Shown piece by piece: positions 24,013 to 36,100 of a DNA stretch of 64,000 bases. The stretch spans positions 124,001 through 188,000 of the forward strand of contig JAPQWV010000664.1 in the NCBI GenBank assembly GCA_027422505.1, written 5' to 3'. The notes beneath the pieces are model-generated. The model saw only the letters and a program-made list of their open reading frames with translations. It was not told the origin of the DNA and made no database searches. Made by a program: the position numbers and the translations under genes. Source of the DNA: Craterostigma plantagineum. Lineage: Eukaryota > Streptophyta > Magnoliopsida > Lamiales > Linderniaceae. The first letter of the stretch is position 1. Every line of letters begins with the position of its first letter.

Positions 24013-25345
24013 GATAGCAATACTTCTCTTTTAGATAAAAAGTAAATATATACGTAATTTGTGGAACTTTTGATAGTGGCCATGGCCGCTTAAATGTGGC
24101 CGGCCATTCTTGCTATTGAGATAAGACAATGGCTGCATTATAACCACAACATGGCTTTCGACGTTTCCTTCCCAACCGCAAGAATTCATGTTATCTTTCC
24201 ATCTTTCAGTATTATGACCCTTGTGCCCCTCGCTCTGATAATGACATAGAAGGAAAGGCAAGAAGCAATACGGTGACTTTTATGCCGTAGTTTAGAGACG
24301 AAGGCCGCCGAGCAATGAAGGAGCAGTACAGTTCGACTTGTAGAAAATCGAACTGTCTTTCAGTGTGGCTTTCGGCGGAGTTTTAATGTAATAGCACGCC
24401 GTACTCCACTTTAGTTTGAATGTGCTTCGTTTGAAGATTGATTTCGGTTTCCGCCATTGATTATTTTGGAGAAATGTTCTTGCTCGAGTGCTGAAGCTCA
24501 GCTCAGCTCAATGATGACGAATCGGTGATCAACTCAAGCCCTCGAGGGCAATTCGGACATTTATCATTTCACTTGCCGCCATTTCTTGGGTGATTAAGAA
24601 AGCGCACTGCTAAGGCCAGCGCTTTTCCAATGATAAGACGTACAAATCATAGTAGATATCTTTTACCAAAGTAACGAAATTACGTAAATCTATAAAAATA
24701 CCCATTGTATAAAAAAATTGCGACTCATTATCCATGTCAGAAAATTGTTTAGATAGTACCCATTGAACAGTGCGTACCATTTTTCAGTCTTGAAATTCCT
24801 TTTTATATGTGTATTGTGTACCCGTTATGTATCTACATGATACGCATATATGATATTTATATATGTTTCATACGGTACCTTGTGGCAAGCTATATGGTGG
24901 TACCATTTTCTAACTGTATTACGTACCACAATACGTTTTTCTATGGTATCTAAATGTTTGAATAATGGACCTTGCAGCGGGGTACCAATGTGAAAAAAAA
25001 ATTATTCTGACAGGTACATGCATATAAATAAATACTGACAGGATACTGATTTGCTAATTATTTATATTAGTGGGTATTTTTATGTAAAATCCCAAAGAAA
25101 TTATCATGTTAATCCTTATTTTCAGAAAATAATTACGTGAGCATTTTGGTGGGCCCACACGAAGCACCCACCAGTTGCGCGTTTTTGCGATAGGTGTCTT
25201 TTTCGCACCTCTCTCTTCAAGACTGAGAATCCCCAGCTGGTCACAACTCCTTTTCTACAATTTTCTCTCGCTCGGACATTTCATCAAACACCTTTTCATC
25301 ATCGGAAGACTTTGAACGACCGCCAATCCACGCCAAACTAACAAC
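24013..25345. promoter_or_regulatory. Divergent promoter region CSP41b / importin alpha, with a possible MITE
   Basis: 1.3 kb without coding sequence, holding both promoters. About 24665-25105 looks inserted: it starts near AAATCTATAAAAATACCCAT (about 24689) and ends near GTGGGTATTTTTATGTAAAAT (about 25071-25090), which are rough inverse copies, with AT-rich, TACC/GGTA-rich sequence between. I found no clear target duplication. The segment 25150-25345 is likely importin alpha promoter and leader. Confidence 0.45.
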
Positions 25346-28300
25346 ATGTCTCTGCGTCCGAACAACAGGGCTGAGGTGCGCAAGAAGGGTTACAAAACGG
25401 GCGTCGATGCCGACGAGGCACGCCGTCGGAGGGAGGACAATCTGGTTGAGATCAGGAAGAACAAGCGAGAAGACAGTTTGCTGAAGAAGCGGCGCGAGGT
25501 TATGTTGAATGGACAGGTGACGAATAATGTTTTCCCCTTCGATCAGTCTCGGTCGCAGGCGATGGTCGATAAAAAGGTAGTGAAAGCGCTCTTTAACTTG
25601 TTTTTTTCGGTTTAATCTTGCTAAAACATCGATTCTGACTGTCGATTGGTGATTGATTGTGATGGCTAAGATTTTAGGGGACATTTTCGCATCGGTTAAT
25701 TTGATCTGGGTTTGGCGAGGTGTATTTGGTTTCTGGGGTTCGGTTTAGTTTTGGATTGGATTGAATTTTGAGCAATTTAGAGGGGTTTGAAACTGTTTTC
25801 GTGAATTATAGCGTGTTATTGAGTTCTGAGCACTGGATATGCTGTACGATTGTTTGTATGTTTGATCTGCTTGTTCCATTCAGTTAGAAGGTTATATCGT
25901 CTTTGTACCAATTACATGAGATCTTGCCGCTACTCAGTTAGCAGTTTGTACGAAATTTTCAGTCTGATGCTTCTATTTGCTTTTGTGGAACAGTTAGAAA
26001 GTATACCTTCTATGGTACAAGGCGTCTGGTCTGATGATCCTAATGCACAAGTGGAGGCCACTACCCAGTTCAGGAAGATCCTGTCGATTGGTATGTATTA
26101 TTGGAGATTTTTTTGGACTTGATATCTTGATCCCTGCAAAGCTTATGGTATGCAACTTACATTTGTTTTTTTTCCAGAAAGAGCTCCTCCAATTGATGAG
26201 GTGATCAAAGCTGGGGTAATCCCTCGGTTTGTTCAGTTTCTCGATCGACATGACCTTCCACAGCTGCAAGTAAGTTCTTCGTGAAGGCATTTTGTGTTTC
26301 TTTCTTGTATGTCTATGATCACTTAAAACTAATTGTCTTCATTGCAGTTTGAAGCTGCATGGGCTTTGACCAATGTTGCTTCCGGAACATCTGAGCATAC
26401 ACGAGTTGTGATTGAACATGGTGCCGTCCCTAAGTTTATACAGCTTCTGAGCTCTGCAAGTGATGATGTCCGGGAGCAGGTAGTCACATGGATCTTTGCC
26501 CTGGACTTTTTGTTTCTTCTAGATATATTTTGCATTATTATGTCAACTTAAGCTTGGCAGTTTCATTCCATTTTTTAGTTATTTTTTTTTCTTTTAGTGT
26601 GTATTTGTTTAAGAAGTTTCTTCCACATATGTTTATTTTCTGCGCAGGCGGTGTGGGCACTTGGTAATGTTGCTGGTGATTCCCCAGATTGTCGGAATCT
26701 TGTTCTCGGACATGGAGCCCTTGTGCCTTTGCTAGCTCAGCTAAATGATAGATCAAAACTTTCCATGCTGAGAAATGCTACGTGGACATTGTCCAACTTT
26801 TGCCGTGGGAAGCCACCCACCCCTTTTGAGCAGGTATGATGTTCTTGCCCAAACAAATTTTCGTGTAGACGTGATTGTTGGATTTAGAGTTTATGATAGA
26901 AATGTTTCTTTTGTCTTGCGTTCGACATTTAAGGTGAGGCCTGCGCTGCCTGTTCTTCAACAACTTATCCATCTGACGGATGAAGAGGTTCTAACTGATG
27001 CATGCTGGGCGCTTTCTTATCTGTCTGATGGCACCAATGATAAAATCCAAGCAGTGATTGAGGCAGGCGTATGCCAAAGACTTGTGGAGCTTCTACTGTA
27101 CGTTTGAAATTTCACTGTAACTGTTTTGCTCATATTCTGTAGTTTCTTAAATTTCCCTGGTCCTTTGCTAAGAGAAACTTGCTTATCTTGAAGCCATCCT
27201 TCACCTACTGTTCTTGTTCCTGCCCTTCGCACTGTGGGAAATATTGTCACTGGCGATGATGCTCAGACGCAGGTATTTGGAAGCAAATCATCTGACATTA
27301 TTTCCTTGACGTTTCTTTGCTGCTAATCAGTACTCGATGATAAATGATCTGTCATCTGCGCGTTGGTAATCAGTGTTGGTAATCTCGTATGTGTTTATTT
27401 GTTTCAGTTTGTGATCGACAACCAAGTCCTCCCATGTCTTCATCAACTCCTTACTCAAAATTATAAGAAAACTATAAAAAAAGAAGCGTGTTGGACGATA
27501 TCTAACATCACTGCTGGAAACAAAGGACAGATTCAGGTAATCATCTATTTATGCTATACCAAGGGTTTTATCTGGGGGAAAATAAGAACATCCAATGAAT
27601 ACATTACACCCTTAGCAGTATTAAAAATGTGGAATTCCAATCATATATACTTACTGGGTGTACAATGATGGTTTTGAAATTGGTCGACTCGACTATTGTG
27701 TAGGATCCACTTTTCAGCCTATTGATTTACTGATTTGTTGCACTTGAACAGGCTGTGATTGACGCAAATATAATTGCTCCTCTGGTGCAACTTCTCCAAC
27801 ATGCAGAGTTTGAAATTAAAAAAGAAGCTGCATGGGCTATCTCCAACGCTACTTCTGGTGGATCTCAAGAGCAGATTAGGTATACCATATATTGATTTCA
27901 AAAATGTCCACTACTTGGAAATGAAATATTAGGCACATACCCTTCATGTGTAATTCGCTACTTTCTATTATTCCAGCAAAAGCAGAGTACAATTTGAACC
28001 AATTCTCGCAATTAACTCATCTTTACTTATCAAGCAGAGACAGTTTGGTTTTAATTTCAAACTATCATTGCTCTTGCAGGTTCCTGGTAAGCCAAGGATG
28101 CATTAAGCCCCTCTGTGATCTCCTGGTCTGTCCCGACCCGAGGATAATCACCGTGTGCCTTGAAGGGCTTGAAAACATCTTAAAAATCGGCGAAACAGAT
28201 AAAGAAAATGGTTTGAATGGTGGGATCAATATATATGCACCAATGATCGATGATTGCGAAGGGTTGGACAAAATCGAGAATCTCCAGAGCCACGATAACA

Positions 28301-28449
28301 ATGAGATTTACGAGAAGGCTGTGAAGGTATTAGAGAAGTACTGGGCTGAGGAAGATGAAGATCAAAACATCGCCGATGAGAATCCGCAGGGTTTCAACTT
28401 TGGCAACAATCAGTCCCATGTTCCACCTGGTGGCTTCAGCTTCGGCTGA
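25346..28449 (+). CDS. IMPA: Importin subunit alpha
   Basis: Ten exons: 25346-25576, 25994-26090, 26178-26269, 26348-26479, 26648-26833, 26934-27097, 27194-27272, 27408-27536, 27752-27879, 28080-28449. They join to about 535 residues, the family norm. Residues 1-90 are the basic importin-beta-binding domain ([20 protein letters not shown]). Armadillo repeats follow, with the NLS-binding Trp-Asn ladder visible as [36 protein letters not shown] and WAISNATSG. An acidic C-terminal stretch that binds the CAS exporter precedes a Phe-Gly-rich end. The protein carries NLS cargo into the nucleus with importin beta. All introns are GT-AG. No lesions. The place next to CSP41b fits At1g09270 (IMPA-4) from memory; the paralogue number is inferred. 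Confidence 0.96.
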
Positions 28450-28960
28450 AGAAAGATATATCTACCTCCAAAATGCTTTCTTTTCAGGTCTGTCTGTTCT
28501 GAATTTCGAGTTTTAGCTTGGTTTTGTCGGTCTCTTTTTCCTTGTCCCAAGCTCGGGTCTATCATATTTATTGTTGTTGCGTGTTTAAATTATGAAGAAT
28601 ATAGAATTGCATGTTGCTGCTATAGTTTGTATCGTTTTTGGTCTGTCTTTGTTGTATCGCAGTCTCCTTTGTAACAGTTGGTCGGTCCCTTTTCCTCCAT
28701 GCTTGAAAGTTTTCTGTCGACTGTACAAAATCATATGTTTTGCGTTCTATTTATTGTTAGTCTTATGATGAATGTTAAATGCATGCCTTCGTCCGCTAGG
28801 TCAGGACAGGACAAAATGATTTCTGTACAGATCTGAATTCGAAGGTTAGAAGACGAAGACATTAAGTTCAAAAAGATCTTTCTGAAGTTGACGACCATTA
28901 TTTGGATCAAAGGTAAGATGAGAAAAGATACAGAAAAGAAACCTAATTACTGTTGTCCTG
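28450..28960. other. Importin alpha 3' flank
   Basis: T-rich 3' UTR-like sequence after the importin stop, then spacer. No ORF or repeat of note. Confidence 0.5.
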
Positions 28961-29603
28961 CTAAAATAAATCCATAACCAGGCGCCCGATCTTGTAAGAA
29001 GCAAATGCATCGAGGCAAGCATATTCAATCTGATCCCTGCTTAGAATCGGACTGTCCCAACGACTCGTAGTAACATGCCTATGCTTCGTCATTTCAATCA
29101 AACAAATACTACTGGCCATGTACTTCAAACCAGGCCGTATGTATGAAATTCTTCTCCGGCCAACGCTCCTTGGCAGCAGCCCTAATATCAACGAAATTAG
29201 TAGAATGGCACAAACCATGGTCAGTCTTGAGCTTCTCAAGACGATCACCAATTTCGTAGCCCACAAAGGTAACATTAGGGTCTACAAGCAACTCCCTTAG
29301 GGACACTGGGATTTATCCCAAGTACAAAAGTTGGATGACTATGCACTTGTAATCAACGCAAAGTTGGAGCGTTGCTGCTTTGTTGGCGTTCATTCTTGTG
29401 ACAGAAGCACGAATCTCGGGCCGCCATTCTACTTCGAGGCCGACAAGCTGTTTTGAGCCTAAGGCATATACGTTTTCTTCAATCCATGTGGTTATGGTTT
29501 TGGAGTCTCTTGTGACTGTGACTTCGCCCATGGGGCCAAAGGCTGTGTTAAAGTTGCACTGTAGTATTGATGTATGATCATTGCTGCTACTTTCGGTCTG
29601 CAT
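28961..29603 (-). pseudogene. Werner-like 3'-5' exonuclease pseudogene (DEDDy family)
   Basis: An intronless reading frame starts at 29603 and matches plant Werner-syndrome-like exonucleases: VGLEVEWRP (Exo I region), FVGYEIGDRLEKLK (Exo II region), SRWDSPILSRDQIEYACLDAFASYKIG (Exo III, Y-x3-D). It is broken twice: an in-frame TAA at 29313-29315, and a one-base frame change near 29125-29145, after which the last third reads in another frame to the TAG at 28961. The first metal-binding Asp of Exo I (normally D-x-E) is Glu here (E-V-E). It sits between two genes that are near neighbours in the recalled Arabidopsis order, so it is probably an inserted duplicate. Such short intronless genes are multicopy in many plants. 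Two lesions plus the active-site change make it a likely dead copy. Confidence 0.85.
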
Positions 29604-30008
29604 TTTTCTTAATGACTAATTGAGGTTGCGATGAAAAAAATTGTATGTTTGTGCCCGCGGTATTTATATCTGTATATCGTGTGTTTTGTAACCGAAGGAA
29701 ATGAATGTCCTCGCATTGGAAAGTGAAACAACCTCAAGCGGCCGACCGTTGAAGTGCATTGCATGCACGCCATCAATGTAGTTAGTAGTTCCACGTCGAC
29801 CCTTACGTTTTCCCAAGAGAAGTTTCTGTTAATTCTATGGTTAGTGAGATCAAACGATAGAAGTTAGAACTCGCTTGTATAAGTTGGGCCACATATATAT
29901 ACATTCATGTGTGGAGTGGGCTTGAGACTGGTCTTTGGGCTTTCAGCCCATTAAAAGTGATGAGTGGTGATGACTGATGACGTAAGTACGGAGGAAAAAA
30001 AACGATAA
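29604..30008. other. Spacer before the inverted-repeat element
   Basis: No gene. It contains the upstream region of the exonuclease pseudogene. The bases TAA at 30006-30008 match the TAA at 31014-31016 and are the suggested target duplication of the next element. Confidence 0.45.
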
Positions 30009-31013
30009 ATTCCTTATCAAGCCCTGTCAGAAACTTAACTTCCTGTTCAGTACCCCTACGAAAAAATCTTCCTGTTAAGTACACATCTGCAAAAAGTTGT
30101 GTGTTTAATACCCCTAAACAGTGAACGGACGGAAATACCCTTTCCTGATATTAAATTGGGCATCATACCAACTATTCTGATTATTATATCAACTGTTATT
30201 CTCATTATACCAACAAAATAATGTTAAATTGGAAATTATACCAACTGTTATCGTTATTATACCAGCAGAATTGAACCTAATAAACAAATTGCATATTTAC
30301 TCGGTTTTTGGTATAATAGCAAAATTAGTTGGTATAATCTCCAATTTTGCTGTATAAAATTAAAATAACTTATTTATTGGTATAATAACTGAGATAGATG
30401 GTATAATAACAATAATGTATGGTATATTTTCCACAATTTATCGTATAATTGCAAACATTAGTTGGTATATAGTTCAATTTCGCTCTATAAAATTAAAATA
30501 ACAATATTTACTGGTATAATAACGAAAATAGATGGTATAATCTCCTCAATTTCTGGTATAATAGCAAAATCAGTTGGTATAATGCCTAATTTTTTTGTAT
30601 AAATTATAATACCTTTATTTATTGGTATAATTACGAAAACAAATGGTACAATTTCCATAATTTCTAGTATAATAGCATAATCAGTTGGTATAATGACCAA
30701 TTTCATTTTATAAAATTCGAATTATAATAACGTAGTATAATGTTCGAACATTTGGTATAATTTCTATAAGTTTCTGGTATAATTTCAATTTTATTGGTAT
30801 AATAACAAGTTTGGTTGGTATAATTCATGTGAAATAATTTATTCAACTTCAATGGAATATGTGAGACAGTGGTATTTTCGTCTTTTTAACGCTGAAAAGA
30901 CCTTTTTAGGTACTGCAGAGGAATAAATTTTCAGATAGGTACTTATAAGGAAGAAATTATTTCGAGTGTTATTTAAGAGGAAGTTTAAACTTTGAGAGGG
31001 ACTGATAAGGAAT
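30009..31013. mobile_element. PIF/Harbinger-like MITE with internal GGTATAAT repeat array
   Basis: The ends ATTCCTTATCA and TGATAAGGAAT are inverse copies and are flanked by TAA on both sides, the 3-bp (TWA) duplication of PIF/Harbinger elements. Inverted similarity extends imperfectly for about 130-140 bp, including ACTTCCT and AAATACC blocks. The interior (about 30160-30830) is filled with variants of TTGGTATAATnnCnAA. The first ~110 bp have them in the ATTATACCAAC orientation and the remainder in the opposite one, so the whole could fold back. No transposase. The class call rests on a short duplication and could be wrong (Mutator-like is an alternative); the inverted-repeat structure itself is plain. 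Confidence 0.65.
30160..30830. repeat. Degenerate GGTATAAT short-motif array
   Basis: Two dozen or so copies of GGTATAAT or its complement, spaced irregularly by about 15-40 bp, with AAAATTAG/CAATTT-type spacers recurring. The orientation switches near 30300. Units are unequal and degenerate, so this is not a classic satellite or a CRISPR-type array. Confidence 0.8.
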
Positions 31014-31016
31014 TAA

Positions 31017-31976
31017 CCAAAAAAAAAGGAAGAAAGAAAATCAGGACAAAGGGGTAGTAATGATTTTACCAGGCCAGAGTAGACGACATGAATCAACAGT
31101 GTTGGAATGGAACTGAACTCAGTTTTCCATGTGATTGCTAGCTGTGTTTGTTACACACATTTTTGGTGGATGTAAATAAATAATGGCAGGAAAGAAAGGC
31201 CTATATGTCAAATCATGCAATGGAGGAATGCGAGGCTAGCTAGCTATAGACAGATACAAATAAATAGATACAAATAGATAATTAGGTTGGTGACATTGCG
31301 ACATGTCTCAACTACAGCAGGCAGGATATTCTGGCATGTCAAATGCTCGGACAATAATTATATTCTTAACGAGAATCCTCAATCTAATTAGTTTTAACTT
31401 ATAAGCTCGATCATTGGCCGTGTGAAAGAGGAATATAAACAAACCCTTGTGGGATTTTCTTTCCTCCACCGACTTATAATGAAGGAAGAAATCAAAACTC
31501 TAGTGGCTGATGAATGAAATTAACTTATCTCACAAACTTAGTTGTAAAGGGAATATTAGTCCATTCTTCATTTCGCCTCGTCGTCACCACGAACGACGTG
31601 GGTGAATCGTACTTTGTTCACATGCAATAATAAAGGTAGATTGAAGGTTGTGCAGCAGCAATAATAAAACAAAAGAAGCAAAAACGTGGCTTGTCGTTTC
31701 CTTCCACTCCTCTACATAATACATCTCTCTCTCTGGTAAATCGTCCATCACTGTAGAAGAAAAAGAAAATAAAAAGGAGCTAACTTGCTTGGATACAATC
31801 CATATTGTCATTACATTAAAAGAGGAGAAGCAAGTTGATATATATGCTTGAGGTGTGTTTTGCGTGAAAGATTACTGTTTTAGCTATGGTCAATGAAGCA
31901 GTAATAAGATTTATTATTCCTTTTTTCTATTTAATTTTCGATATCTTATTAATAGAGAATGTATACTTCGTTGCAG
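31017..31976. other. Upstream region of the bHLH gene
   Basis: Non-coding, AT-rich. A pyrimidine tract ending TTGCAG directly before the first ATG (31971-31976) looks like a splice acceptor, so a 5' UTR intron is possible. Nothing else was recognised. Confidence 0.4.
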
Positions 31977-32439
31977 ATGAATATGACGGAGCCTTCTTCT
32001 TCTTCTTCAACAAGCGCGAGAATCACGGCCGACAAGGTTCAAACTCTCGCCGGCCGGCCGGCCAAGACCACGGCTCATAGATGGCGGGCCGAAGCCCAGC
32101 AGCTCATCTACTCGGCCAAGCTAATCGACGCCCTTCGTCTCGGCCAGGGGAAGCACTCGGTGGAGCCGAGCCATGCTCGTGAAAAGACGGGTCAGCAACA
32201 AGTACCTTCACAAGAAAATTACAGCCGCCGGCGGTAGAACGATCGAAAAACCGGCGGCGGTACGCCGGAAAATTCCGGCCATTCGCCGGAAAGTTCGAGT
32301 CCTCCGCCGGCTGGTTCCCGGCTGCCGTAACCTGTCGTCGTTGCCTAACCTTATCGAAGAAACGAGCGATTACATCGCCGCCTTGGAGATGCAGGTCAAA
32401 GCGTTGACTTTTATTACCGCTCTCCTAAACCGTCGTTAG
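31977..32439 (+). pseudogene. AIF/IBH1-type atypical bHLH gene, frame-disrupted (AIF4-like)
   Basis: Two overlapping frames each carry part of one protein. Frame 1 (ATG 31977, stop 32235-32237, 86 residues) has the family N-terminal block RWRAEAQQLIYSAKLIDALR. Frame 2 (open from 32125 to TAG 32437-32439) continues with ARGSTRWSRAML, then RRKVRVLRRLVPGCRN and TSDYIAALEMQVKAL, the non-DNA-binding HLH and C-terminus. The segment normally between them (about 25-35 residues, ending AADRVLA) is missing, and the join near 32130-32140 is out of frame. An out-of-frame deletion explains both facts. The family represses brassinosteroid and cell-elongation responses by dimerising with other bHLH proteins. 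Position between importin alpha and calreticulin fits At1g09250 (AIF4) from memory. The 86-residue product would lack the HLH. A splicing or assembly explanation is not excluded, so pseudogene status is likely rather than certain. Confidence 0.75.
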
Positions 32440-33172
32440 CTAAGGGAAAGAAAGCAGATCGTCGCCGGAAAATTGGGTTTAGGTTTGATGGGAAAATGGG
32501 AATTTTTACGAGTTCGTTATTGTTCTTTCGTTGTTTTATTATTTTCATTGTTATTATTGTTACTTATCCATTCGAGCGTTCTATGGTAATGGTTCCAAAT
32601 CTAACAAGATTTTGTAATTTCTTTCTTCTATTTCTTCGTTGATGTGAAAATCCTACAAGCAGCTAAAACTGACTCATGAATTGCCCTCTTTTTAGTTCAG
32701 TAATCTTGAATGTATATACTATCGAAAGATAAAAACTATTACACGTCAGCGAGTGGAAAATGACTAAAGTACCCTCAATCTGTGACGTGGTCATGGATTT
32801 TTCCGTCTCATCTCAATTCCTGGATATGATATCATCGCCCAGAAATCTTTACGATAAACAATAGAGAAACTCCAATTGAACAAAAAATAGCCATTCATAC
32901 GAAGGTACACTTGCCCACGAAAGGCAAATAATACCCACACGATTTTCGAACCCAAATTGGCGATAGCAGACGAAACTAACGAGGTGGAGCTGATTTTATC
33001 ATTTGACTGCTGAATGTTTTTTCTGTTGTCGGATTGTTGAGAGCTTTCATGCCATTGAAATTATTGTATGAAATCGATATCGATCGATCGGCTGCATGAG
33101 TAGTCACTTGAAAAATCTGAACTCGAAGTTGGAGAAGATAATTGGCAGCTGTCGGCGTAGAGAAGGTGAAGG
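32440..33172. promoter_or_regulatory. bHLH 3' flank and IREG3 promoter region
   Basis: Non-coding. The right part (about 32900-33172) should hold the IREG3 promoter and leader; ATCGATATCGATCGATCGG at about 33073-33091 is a local palindromic run. No clear TATA box. Confidence 0.4.
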
Positions 33173-36100
33173 ATGTGTGCTGTTGTCGTTGCTCAGGCTT
33201 CTTCGAATCTCTTTTGCCTTCCGAGAAATACGGTGTCGTGGTCTTCAGCGTCTTGTGTTAGGTTACGGCATCCTCGACGATGGCTGATTACTCCCGGTTC
33301 TGTCCATCCCAGGTAATTGTTTCGAATTTGTTGATAGTTGAGTTATTTGGGCGAATTTCGGACAATTCACCTGCTCCAATCCTCGAAGCTTATGGAACTA
33401 TGGGGAAGAAATTGAAATGGCATTTTGATGTGAACATTAGAAATGGCTCTTTCTGTCCTTTCCTTTTCTTGCGGTTCTTGTTATGGCTTGAAGATAATAT
33501 CTTTATATTTTGAACTGTTGAATTGCCCACGAGTGGAATTGTTGGTGCTGTTGTGGATAACTGACAACCGCGCTACTTGTTTCTCACTAATCACGATATT
33601 ATTTTTGCAGGAAGGACATTTTTCCTTTAAGATGTTCGTTGACTAACACTGATATCTGCAACTCGGTCATAGCCGATGAAGTCATCGAGGATCCCGAATC
33701 TATCGATTCCAATTATTCAGTTCCAGTCGTCCATCTTCAATCTGATACCCTGAGCACAGAAGCGCTTAATATACTTGTTAGGGGCAATTATGCAGACACT
33801 ATTTTGACAACATTGCCGGTTAGATTCCACATTTCCCATTCCTTCATATCGTTTCATCTTTAAACACTCCGAATTTCAAACATCCTGATATGAAGTCGTA
33901 TTCTGCACCTGGGATTTCATAGGTTCTGTCAGAAGAGGAACAGAATGCAATTGCTGCAACTCCTGCTCATCCAGCTGGCCTCTATGGTAAGTCCATTGCT
34001 GTGGCCTCTATTTAGGTTCATCTCCTAGAAGCAATTTTGCGTCTTACTATTGATTTTGTGCCATTCCTTTGCTGTTGCCTAGTTACTAACTAATGTTAAC
34101 TATAAAATCAGCATTATACGCCAGCTGCTTGGCTGGGAATCTGGTTGAACAGCTCTGGAATTTTGCTTGGCCTGCTGCTGTTACATTGGTTCATCCAAGT
34201 CTTCTTCCGGTTGCTGTCACGGGATTCTTTGCAAAGGTAATTGATGACTTAAATGTAGAAGTTTCCGCGAAATAAGGCAATTGGGTTAATACTGAATTGA
34301 ACCATCTGTGATTCACCAGCTTGCAATCATTCTTGGGGGACCTTTGGTTGGGAAGCTCATGGACCATTTTCCAAGAGTACCTGCTTATAATTGTCTGACT
34401 GCTGTCCAGGTGCATTGTACTCAGGATTAATACGAAACGATAATTTGGTTGAAGTCTTTATGTGATTTTGCTAAAAAAATATCTATGCAGGTAGCAGCTC
34501 AGTTGTTGTCTGTCACAATGACAATTCACGCTCACGAGGTTCATCTCACTTCTACATCTTCCGTACTTATCCAACCTTGGTTTGGGGTACTTGTGCTAGC
34601 ATTGGCTGTTGAAAGACTGTCTGGTTTAGCTCTAGGGGTTGCAACGGAGCGTGATTGGGTTGTTCTGGTATTGCTTTGTTTCTCCTCTAGTATTGAAGAT
34701 TCTTTATTTGATGCTCTTGGCAAAAGGTTTATGCTGCTTCAAATTCAGTTGGCAGGAATAAATAGACCAGTTGCCCTTGCTCAAGCAAATGCAGTTCTGA
34801 ATCGGATTGATCTCCTCTGTGAGGTAATGGTCAGCATTAAGCATTCATTCATGCATTTCTAGAGATCATGATTGTAGATGGTGAAATCAATAAATACAAT
34901 CTTTAATTGATCTCGGTGCTCACTAGCAATGCCCAACCGCAGATAGCAGGTGCATCTCTCTTTGGCATATTTTTATCGAAGTATGACCCAGTGACATGCT
35001 TAAAGTTAGCTGGCGGTTTGATGATATGGTCGCTGCCTGTCGTGGTATTATTCAATCCAAAGTAGTTATTTTAAGAATAATTATTTAAAAGTAAAACATT
35101 CTTTCTTTGAATCACTGCGTCATCTAGGTTACTCTGACATGGTTGACCAACCACCTTTCTGCCGGAGTTTTGGACCGTCCTAAATGTCCTCAAACTGATT
35201 TCGGCAATTCTTGCGCAGTATCACCAGTCACCGAAAATATATGTAAATATCACTTACTTTCTTTTATTTCTGTGCTTTTTCCCAGTCACTAATAATGCAC
35301 TTATCATCCATCTGCAGTGTCCAATAGTGTGGAAACCATAAAGCATGGGTGGTTTGAGTACATGCAGCAGCCTGTCCTGCCAGCAAGCCTTGCTTATGTT
35401 TTGCTCTATTTCAACACTGTTCTTGCTCCTGGCGGATTAATGACCGCTTTCTTGACCCAGCATGGTAATTTCTCGAAGCTTTAAACTGAGATAACTGACG
35501 TTTTGGTTGGCATAGCAAGTATCTCTTTATGTTTAGCAAATCATATCGGCAGATTAGAGTTTGTTTTGATCCCAAAATGGGAAATACGGTGATAATCCCA
35601 TCTTTTTACATGACTTCAGGCCTAAATCCATCAATCATAGGAGGCTTCAGCGGACTGTGTGCTTTCATGGGTGTTGCAGCAACATTCGTTTCTGCAAAAT
35701 TGGTTAAACAACTAGGCATACTTCAGGTTTTCTTCATGCTCATCAATTTTCTCCCTTAGAGTTCTCCGTTTTTTGTTCTCCTACTCATGCTGATGAAACT
35801 TTACCAGGCTGGAGCAGCTGGCCTTATCTTCCAGGCTTTACTTCTTACTGTCGCAGTTGCCGTGTACTGTTGTAGTTCTCTTTCTCAACGGTTTCCTCTT
35901 GCATTCTTCTTGTCTTTAATTGTGAGTTGCTTCCTTCCTCACTGTTCCATTTCCATATATTCCATGGCAATAGCATATAAGCTATCATTTTGTATGACAG
36001 GTATTATCAAGACTGGGTCATATGTCGTACAATGTTGTCGGGGCGCAGATACTACAAACAGGGATCCCCGAGTCTAAGGCAAATCTAATCGGGGCAACTG

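Noticed and set aside
30160..30830. GGTATAAT array as a CRISPR-like array
   Set aside because: Repeats are too short, degenerate and irregularly spaced, switch orientation, and the genome is a plant nuclear one.
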